A DNA stretch of 64,000 bases from Spirochaetota bacterium. Lineage in GTDB: Bacteria > Spirochaetota > Brachyspiria > Brachyspirales > JACRPF01. Positions 58,184 to 64,000 of the stretch are shown here, piece by piece. The translations under genes and the position numbers were made by a program. The number at the start of each line of letters is the position of its first letter. Position 1 is the first letter of the stretch. The notes beneath the pieces were generated by a model. It was not told where the DNA came from. It did no database searches and saw only the letters and a list, made by a program, of their open reading frames with translations. The stretch spans positions 372,001-436,000 of the forward strand of contig JACRPF010000005.1 in the NCBI GenBank assembly GCA_016214035.1. The letters are read 5' to 3'.

Positions 58184-58268
58184 TGCCGAAGACAGGAGTT
58201 GAACCTGCATGAGCATTACACTCAACAGACCCTGAATCTGCCGCGTCTGCCAGTTCCGCCACTTCGGC
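58184..58268 (-). tRNA. tRNA-Leu (anticodon CAG)
   Basis: 85 nt, class II. Acceptor GCCGAAG / CTTCGGC with discriminator A; the D arm contains GGCAGACGC; anticodon stem GCAGA / TCTGT with loop TTCAGGG, anticodon CAG (codon CUG). Variable arm TGAGTGTAATGCTCA and T arm GCAGG-TTCAACT-CCTGT complete the cloverleaf. The 3' CCA is not encoded. Confidence 0.96.
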
Positions 58269-58350
58269 CTTTCGTGTATCGTTTACACAATGGGCGCATT
58301 ATAGCAAAAGATTGAAAAAACGCAATAAACGATACGCGATTATCCTTCTG

Positions 58351-61254
58351 CTATTTGCGCAGATACACCGTGATATTGCGCACCCAATAGGTGAACTTTT
58401 CCTGTTTCGGGTTCATGCCGATGCGTATCACTTTGGTGTCCGCGGGTTTGAATTCCTTCGATGCGTCGGCGCCGAAATTGATGTTGACTGTTTTCCATTC
58501 CTTCGTCGGCGGCGGATATGCGAGATTGAACGACCGTCCCGTCTCCTTGACGCCTTCAACGACCAGCATGACATAGTTGTAGGCGAACCCTTTCGGGCTG
58601 ATGTCGCCGCATTTAATATCGAATGACATGCCTACGGCGTTCGAGAGGCTTTCGTTTGGCAGCGACAGCATGAACTCGGGATACACCCAGAAGTCGGTGT
58701 TCGGTTTGAACTGCACGTCAAAGCGCACCGCATTTTCAGATGCGTCACGTTCGATTTTCAGCTCTCCCGATGCATTGATGCGCCAGCGCGAAGGTTCATC
58801 TGCGGGCAGCGTTCGCGCTATGAACGCCGGATTTCCCGCAAGCACGGTGAACACGGGGATAACTATTGGCGCCACGGTTTTAGCGCCGACAGCACCGCCG
58901 ATAGATACTGCCGTTGCCTCGGACGTTGCCGTATGAATCGAAAGCGGCACGGAGATGAACGACTGCGGCGGAACACTCACCGCAGCGGGGAGCCCATCGA
59001 TGCTGCAGGTGGCGTCATTGAGGTTCTTCAGCGCAACTGTTTTCGGTGAGGACCCGAAATTGAAAACATCAAGCGACAGTTTTCCGCCGTCAGCCTCGAT
59101 GCGTGCGGTCGTTTTCGAGTGTATTGAAAAGCCGTCCGACAGCGTTGCGCGCAAAACGATATCGAGTTCCGCGGATGTTTTTTTCTGTGCGGGGAATGAC
59201 GGCGGGAGTGAGGATGGTTTTATCCCGCGGCATCCGTCGGCGTACTGAATGTACCGCTGTGCGGTAAATGATGCCCGGTCTTTTTCAGAAGCGGCAGTAT
59301 CATTTTTGCCCATGATGTCGTAGATGCTGATGCTTGCGGAGCCTGTTGACACACTGAACTGACGGTTGTCGTTCGAGTCGCTCCAGAACACAAGCGTCTG
59401 CCGGGTATCGGGTTGTTCATACAGATACGCGGAGACACCGTCGCCTGCGTTGACGCGCCCTTTATACACCGCGTTGGCAAGCCGTGCGGTGAGATTGGCG
59501 AAGGCCGCATACGCCGGTTTCGCGGTGAAGTCCCAGCGGAAGAGGCCCCACACTTTGCCGCCGTCCTTCTCGTTATACGGCGGGAATACGAAAAAGAAAT
59601 CCCTCGCGACACCGAGCGACTGCAATATGACCATTGATTTGGTGAGGTGTTCGGCATGCAGGCGTTCCTGGTCGTCGTCATATTCGGCCGCGCTGCTGTT
59701 CGATATGAGCGGTCTGCGTTTACCGAATCCTTCATGCCCGATGCCGTTCTCGGTCACCCACATGGGCTTGCCGGGGATGCCGTGACGCATGAGGAAATTG
59801 GTGACCGTTTCCACCGCGGGTGCTATTTCATGGAGCTTCTTGTAGATGTGGTAATTCATGATGTCGAAGTAGTCGCGCGTGCCGTTTTCGAGCGCGAGGT
59901 CGAAGAAGCGCGGGAGCGGCACTTCGGCTGACGAAGCGATGAGCATCGATGCGTCCGGATTTCCCGCCTTGATGCCGAGATACGCCGCTTTCTGCGCCGC
60001 GGCAAAATCCCACGCGGGGTCTTTACAGAAACTGATGTCGGGTTCGTTCCAGAACTCCCACGCGTTTATCGTACCGCGGTAGCGTGCGGCGGATTCCCTG
60101 CAGAACCGGTAGAGTGCGAAGAGGTCGTACGGCATGCTCGTGAGCTTTCCCTTCGTCCATTGCGGCGCATCGTGAAATACGGTGTCCACTTCAATGCCTC
60201 GTGCCTTGAGCAATGCGGCGTTGCTGGAGTAGACATTATCCCATTTATATTCGTTCGACGACGGGTTGAGCTGATTGAAGCTGTAGCGGTCGCGTATTGT
60301 GTCTATTCCCGCAAGTTTAACAAGGTCACTCGTCACCACGAAGGTGTCGGGCGGGAACAGCGGATGTCTTCCCGGTGATACGAGCCAGCTCTGCGCGGTG
60401 TCGACACAGAAAAAGCCTGCGGTATTTCTTTTTCGTTTCGACGGGGAAATGACTCTGACGAACGGTATCGGTTCGGAGAATTCAGCCGCGTTTTCGTCTT
60501 TGTAGTGAAAGCGATAGTAGCCGCAGGGAAGATCGGGCAGCGTGAGTGCATCGGACATGAGCCAGTCGCCCTGTGCCGTTTCAGTGCCGTAAAAATCCGT
60601 CACACGCCAGAGCGCTTTCCGTTCCGGGCCCCTGGTCTTTGTTCTGAATGTAAGCGGCTCATCCTCGGTATACACATTGCCCGCACGTCCGGTGATGACG
60701 GTGAGCGGCCCTGATGCCTTGCTGAATGGATCGCGAAGGAATGCGATAGCATCGATGCGGTATGCGGTGTTGTTGTCCATCGGACGTTTATCCTCTACTT
60801 TGAAGGCAAGCGTGTGGCTGCCTTCGGAGAGGTCGGCGAGTGCGAGGAGTGTCCATTTTACCGCTTTTGCCGCGCCCCATGAAACGGACGATGACGGTGC
60901 TTTTGTTGCGTCCACCCAGACGCCGTCGATTGCATATGACACGGGCGATGTCCACCCCGCACCGATCTGCTGTCCGGCGACACTGACAAGATACCGGCCT
61001 TTTTTTACAACGGAGAATTCGTACTGCACCGAGCCCTTTTTATCCGGACCGTAGATGTTCCAGCATTTACCGCCGTAACAGTCCCCGTCGGAAGCGCGTT
61101 CGCCGCCGGCTTGCTCGGAGAATGATTCACCTTCGATCCAGATGTCGAATTGCGGTTTCGCCGGCGGCTTGGTTTCCCACGGCGTCAGGTCGGTTATGGT
61201 CTCTGCAAACATGATTGCTGCAAGCGTCGTGAGCAGTGCAATACATTTCATCAT
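58351..61254 (-). CDS. Large secreted glycoside hydrolase, clan GH-A (GH39/GH5-like), multi-domain
   Basis: 967 residues. Signal peptide (about 1-18, ending IMFA). Residues about 35-175 are a CBM35/CBM6-like beta sandwich (IWIEGESFSEQAGG). The TIM barrel (about 275-640) has the acid/base E404 in EFWNEPD and the nucleophile E502 in WVTENGIGHEG, as in retaining GH39-type enzymes. Two beta domains follow, the last (about 835-967) jelly-roll-like with DFWVYPEFMLSL and WVRNITVYLRK. AGGAGA is 5 nt before the ATG. It heads toward tRNA-Leu and lies 12 bp after the GH71/99-like gene, so the two and the GH78 gene probably form one operon. Confidence 0.85.
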   Translation of the reverse strand: MMKCIALLTTLAAIMFAETITDLTPWETKPPAKPQFDIWIEGESFSEQAGGERASDGDCYGGKCWNIYGPDKKGSVQYEFSVVKKGRYLVSVAGQQIGAGWTSPVSYAIDGVWVDATKAPSSSVSWGAAKAVKWTLLALADLSEGSHTLAFKVEDKRPMDNNTAYRIDAIAFLRDPFSKASGPLTVITGRAGNVYTEDEPLTFRTKTRGPERKALWRVTDFYGTETAQGDWLMSDALTLPDLPCGYYRFHYKDENAAEFSEPIPFVRVISPSKRKRNTAGFFCVDTAQSWLVSPGRHPLFPPDTFVVTSDLVKLAGIDTIRDRYSFNQLNPSSNEYKWDNVYSSNAALLKARGIEVDTVFHDAPQWTKGKLTSMPYDLFALYRFCRESAARYRGTINAWEFWNEPDISFCKDPAWDFAAAQKAAYLGIKAGNPDASMLIASSAEVPLPRFFDLALENGTRDYFDIMNYHIYKKLHEIAPAVETVTNFLMRHGIPGKPMWVTENGIGHEGFGKRRPLISNSSAAEYDDDQERLHAEHLTKSMVILQSLGVARDFFFVFPPYNEKDGGKVWGLFRWDFTAKPAYAAFANLTARLANAVYKGRVNAGDGVSAYLYEQPDTRQTLVFWSDSNDNRQFSVSTGSASISIYDIMGKNDTAASEKDRASFTAQRYIQYADGCRGIKPSSLPPSFPAQKKTSAELDIVLRATLSDGFSIHSKTTARIEADGGKLSLDVFNFGSSPKTVALKNLNDATCSIDGLPAAVSVPPQSFISVPLSIHTATSEATAVSIGGAVGAKTVAPIVIPVFTVLAGNPAFIARTLPADEPSRWRINASGELKIERDASENAVRFDVQFKPNTDFWVYPEFMLSLPNESLSNAVGMSFDIKCGDISPKGFAYNYVMLVVEGVKETGRSFNLAYPPPTKEWKTVNINFGADASKEFKPADTKVIRIGMNPKQEKFTYWVRNITVYLRK

Positions 61255-61266
61255 ACGAGTCTCCTG

Positions 61267-63387
61267 TTATTTTGTTTCAATCGTAATGTCATCTATATAG
61301 ATATCCGACGTGCGTTTGCCGTCGCCCACATCGGCACTCGACAGGGTGAAGACGGAGATGCCGCCGCCGAGCGCCGCACGCATCGGCGCGTTCGATAGTA
61401 CTGCTGTTCCGTCATGGGATACGGTCACACGTCCGTCCTTCGTCCAGCCGCCGCTCACCGTATGCCATGTACCGGAAAGTGCACCGAGATTGGTGACAGC
61501 GTATCCGCCGAACGGCTCGCGGTTTCCCGACGCCGCGGTGATGCGGTTCAGATATTCATAGAAATCGCCGTGGAAGAGCGCCCCGCTTTTGTTGCCGAAC
61601 GACCATGTCGCATAACCGTAAGGCGGACCGCTTTTCGAACGGCATGGCGAAAATACTTTGAAACTGAACGAGCCTTCCGTCATTCCCTTCATGTTGATAC
61701 TGAACTTCCCCAGAGGCGTATTCGCTGCCGAGGTGATGTGGAGACAGCGCTCACTGCCGTTCACATTGTCTTTGAGCGGATTATCGCCGATCGCAAACTC
61801 GTTTTCACCGGACAGTATATAGCCGCCGTAATTCGTATTCTTCCATGCGGTGCTGTCGGCAAATGATTCAAAATGTTCAGATACGGCGGTGAATAGTTTC
61901 GGTTTTATTTTTTTTACCGCTATCGGCAGCGGTTTTTTCAGGTCGACATACCGGAAGTCGAGATTCTCATCGCCCTCGTCGGCATCTACCGCCGGCAGGG
62001 TCAGCGTTGTCCCGTTCAGTACCGCCGTCATCGTCCCTGCTTTTACGCCGGTGAACGAACCGAACGAAACGCCGGGTGTAAGTTCCGCCGTGCCGATGCC
62101 TTCGACAGTGAGCGTCTGCTTCGAAGATACGTTCGCCCAGTAAAATACTTTCGGTTCATACGGCGGTGAGCTCCACGAGCCGTCGAGTTTTTCATGCGCA
62201 TTTCGCTTGCCCCATACAGGCGATTTTGTTTTTACCTGTGCTGAAATACGGAACGGATAAGCCAGTACAACGCTTTCCGGTGCGGCAGAAGGTTTCATTC
62301 CGGTTTTGAACCAGCGATTATAGAACGCGACAACATCGAGCAGATATGAGCCCTTGTGCGGTGACGGCGCAATGTCGGTGCGCTCCTCAAAATCATTCCA
62401 GGTTAGAAAATAGATTCGTTCGGCGCCGCTCTGCATGGCCGCTCGATACGTCGCATCGATGCGTGCAAAATCGGGCTCGGTATACGACAGCCCCGGACGA
62501 TAATACCCGGGGCTCACGGTCCACACGAACGGAATCGACAGCGCTTTGGAGATATCGCGCTGATAGTCAGCAAGGAATGCCATTGGTGCCGCGGGGGCGA
62601 ACATATGAAGCCCGTCGGAGATATCGCCCCAGCGGAGTATGTAATCGTGCGGTCTGGCGTCGGCGATGAAGAAGAGCGATGAACCCTTCGTGCGGAGTCC
62701 TGAAAGCACGTCGCGCCAGCCGCCGTCAGGTTTTATGTCAGCCGACACCGGTGCCGGTCCGCCGTAGACGATGTCGCTGCCGAAATGGATGACGACCGGT
62801 TTCCCGTCGATGCGCCAGAGCGGGCGTTTGTCCTGTATCGCAGTGAGCGCGCCGCCGAGTACGTTTATCCACTCATCTCTATTCAGCTTTCTTCCCTCGG
62901 GATAATCGCTCGATTTGTTCATAATGTCCGGCATAAGTCCCACACGCATACCCGTATCTTCGGCGGCACGTATCCACTCAAGATATGTCCTGAAATGTGC
63001 GAAGGGGATATTGGTATCCGACAACGGCTGTGACGGATCGTATTTCGGCATGGGCAGCATATCGAACGTGACAATATCGAAACCGGCGTTTTTCATGACA
63101 TGCTGTGTCGCACGCGCCGATTCGAACAACAGGCGATAGAACTCATCGCTGCCGATGTCGGGGGCGCGGGTCGGCAATGCGGTCTGCGGCAGCGGATAAT
63201 TCCAATCGTTCTCGGATGCTTCCTGATACCGGTATCCGCCGGGCCGCCATGCACGGCTTCCGGTAAAACCGCCGATCTCATTGAACCAGGAAAGATAACA
63301 CACCACGCTCTCGCGCTTCTGATCGGCCGGTAAGGAGACAGCCAGTGAAAGCATCAGCATCGCAAGTGATTGCGGAGTCACCTTCAT
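61267..63387 (-). CDS. Secreted glycoside hydrolase, GH71/GH99-like
   Basis: 706 residues. A signal peptide (about 1-20, MKVTPQSLAMLMLSLAVSLP) is followed by a barrel (about 27-350) with ESVVCYLSWFNEIGG, AGFDIVTFDMLPMP, DGKPVVIHFGSD, IPFVWTVSPGYYRPG and YFLTWNDFEE, a pattern seen in alpha-1,3-glucanases (GH71) and endo-alpha-mannosidases (GH99). A C-terminal LamG/CBM-like domain (about 500-706) ends DIYIDDITIETK. GAGGAAC precedes the ATG. It ends 12 bp before the GH39-like gene and starts 22 bp after the GH78 gene stop. Substrate unproven. Confidence 0.78.
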   Translation of the reverse strand: MKVTPQSLAMLMLSLAVSLPADQKRESVVCYLSWFNEIGGFTGSRAWRPGGYRYQEASENDWNYPLPQTALPTRAPDIGSDEFYRLLFESARATQHVMKNAGFDIVTFDMLPMPKYDPSQPLSDTNIPFAHFRTYLEWIRAAEDTGMRVGLMPDIMNKSSDYPEGRKLNRDEWINVLGGALTAIQDKRPLWRIDGKPVVIHFGSDIVYGGPAPVSADIKPDGGWRDVLSGLRTKGSSLFFIADARPHDYILRWGDISDGLHMFAPAAPMAFLADYQRDISKALSIPFVWTVSPGYYRPGLSYTEPDFARIDATYRAAMQSGAERIYFLTWNDFEERTDIAPSPHKGSYLLDVVAFYNRWFKTGMKPSAAPESVVLAYPFRISAQVKTKSPVWGKRNAHEKLDGSWSSPPYEPKVFYWANVSSKQTLTVEGIGTAELTPGVSFGSFTGVKAGTMTAVLNGTTLTLPAVDADEGDENLDFRYVDLKKPLPIAVKKIKPKLFTAVSEHFESFADSTAWKNTNYGGYILSGENEFAIGDNPLKDNVNGSERCLHITSAANTPLGKFSINMKGMTEGSFSFKVFSPCRSKSGPPYGYATWSFGNKSGALFHGDFYEYLNRITAASGNREPFGGYAVTNLGALSGTWHTVSGGWTKDGRVTVSHDGTAVLSNAPMRAALGGGISVFTLSSADVGDGKRTSDIYIDDITIETK

Positions 63388-63409
63388 ATTGTTCCTCGTG
63401 TATGTATGT

Positions 63410-64000
63410 TCATCGGCGGTATCGTTCTTCCGGTTCGATGGTAAGCGTCATACGTTCACCGGCGGGGATTATCGCCGATGTGCTGCCGTCTTCAAACTCG
63501 ATGCCGTTCGTGATAAGCGTGACCGGAGCGTGTCCCGCCCGCACCGTGATGCTGAAGTCATCGCTGGTGCGTTCAACAACGATAACGGCTGACGGCACAT
63601 TGAGCGAGAGCCTGAAATCGGGCGGATTCTCCGGCAGATGCGGTGAAAATAATACCGTCGTCCATCCCGGGGCTGCCGGTGAGAGACCGATGATGTCCTC
63701 GATGAGCAATGGAATCGGCGATGACGCCCATGGATGACAGAGGCTTGTGTTCCATTTCTGATCCTTGCCCCACGCTTCGAAACATGCCGTTGCATTTTCG
63801 GCAAGCATCGTGCCCCATGAATGTTCGTCGTTGCCCGTCAGGAGATCGTATATGAGCTCGTATTCACCGTATCTTGCGAGGCCTTTCAGTACGAAGTATG
63901 ACATATATACGCCGCAGGAAAAACGCTTTGTGCGGACAAGTTTTATCACACTCTCGACAGCCTCCGCGGGGACGAGGCCGATGAACAGTGCGAGCGCGTT
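63410..64000 (-). CDS. Alpha-L-rhamnosidase (GH78), C-terminal part; 5' end lies outside the window
   Basis: 196 residues are visible, open at the right edge. They correspond to the last helices of the (alpha/alpha)6 barrel (FSCGVYMSYFVLKGLARYG, GTMLAENATACFEAWG, NTSLCHPWASSPIPLL) and the C-terminal beta sandwich. The SLCHPWASSP motif is typical of GH78. GH78 enzymes remove terminal alpha-L-rhamnose. It lies 22 bp upstream of the GH71/99-like gene on the same strand, so a three-hydrolase operon is likely. Whether a signal peptide exists cannot be seen. Confidence 0.85.
   Translation of the reverse strand, partial: NALALFIGLVPAEAVESVIKLVRTKRFSCGVYMSYFVLKGLARYGEYELIYDLLTGNDEHSWGTMLAENATACFEAWGKDQKWNTSLCHPWASSPIPLLIEDIIGLSPAAPGWTTVLFSPHLPENPPDFRLSLNVPSAVIVVERTSDDFSITVRAGHAPVTLITNGIEFEDGSTSAIIPAGERMTLTIEPEERYRR

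Overview
This 64 kb window looks like a chromosomal segment of an uncultured, saccharolytic spirochaete (phylum Spirochaetota). The strongest taxonomic signals are a periplasmic-flagellum FlaB flagellin with the spirochaete MIINHNMSA start, a 1,902-residue coiled-coil protein of the spirochaete SpiroCoCo type with a C-terminal helix-turn-helix, and a caspase-like protein whose C-terminal half carries repeats resembling the Leptospira LA_2272 surface repeat. TonB/BtuB-type uptake and several lipoproteins with beta-barrel partners imply a diderm, and fit a free-living, Leptospira-like or deep-branching spirochaete better than a host-restricted Treponema. I see no phage, insertion sequence, rRNA or CRISPR array.

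Layout. 1-0.9 kb: 5' part of groEL. 1.3-6.4 kb: a lipoprotein, a DUF4432 sugar-epimerase-like enzyme, AraC and IclR regulators and a type I sulfatase with a promoter-overlapping operator. 6.5-7.4 kb: flaB with a structured leader. 7.5-15.3 kb: a vitamin B12 locus (btuF-btuC-btuD-cobT, then btuB, then a FecR-like/M14 fusion) controlled by two cobalamin riboswitches. 15.4-21.7 kb: GH95 fucosidase, a small cysteine protein, a DUF1295 membrane enzyme, a two-CW protein, an exonuclease and a GT22-type glycosyltransferase. 21.8-25.8 kb: a dehydrogenase, AraC and LacI regulators and a uroporphyrinogen-decarboxylase-like methyltransferase. 26-31.7 kb: SpiroCoCo. 31.8-35.3 kb: DUF362 ferredoxin-like protein, a FliK-like protein and a Gfo/Idh/MocA oxidoreductase. 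35.4-45.7 kb: an apparently coordinated envelope region: a five-gene operon of secreted lipoproteins and a barrel-like protein, a two-gene operon, and an ECF sigma / anti-sigma / caspase operon. 45.8-58.1 kb: mixed housekeeping and envelope genes (argD-like, GH95-like, nth, CsgG-barrel, DUF58, coaBC, M48 protease). 58.2 kb: tRNA-Leu(CAG). 58.4-64 kb: three large secreted or GH78-type glycoside hydrolases, the last truncated by the window end.

How the genes fit together. The carbohydrate genes (sulfatase, two GH95 enzymes, GH39-like, GH71/99-like, GH78, two clan GH-A lipoproteins, epimerase, oxidoreductases, with AraC/LacI/IclR regulators) point to growth on fucose- and rhamnose-containing, probably sulfated, polysaccharides. 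The B12 locus imports corrinoid, attaches the lower ligand (CobT) and could supply cofactor to corrinoid methyltransferase-type enzymes such as the one at 24.7 kb. The most system-like region is 35.4-45.7 kb: three neighbouring transcription units each carry a GGTGTTRCA motif 25-27 nt before the first start codon, and one unit encodes an ECF sigma factor with its membrane anti-sigma factor and a caspase-like/beta-barrel fusion. I suggest these form one envelope regulon, with the lipoproteins and barrels as its output.

Regulatory themes seen directly: a flaB leader with two consensus CsrA sites, one in a hairpin and one over the ribosome-binding site; several genes without a Shine-Dalgarno whose -10 element sits 6 nt before the ATG, predicting leaderless mRNAs; and a dispersed hairpin repeat with conserved ends. 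All functional calls are from sequence reading only; no database search was run.
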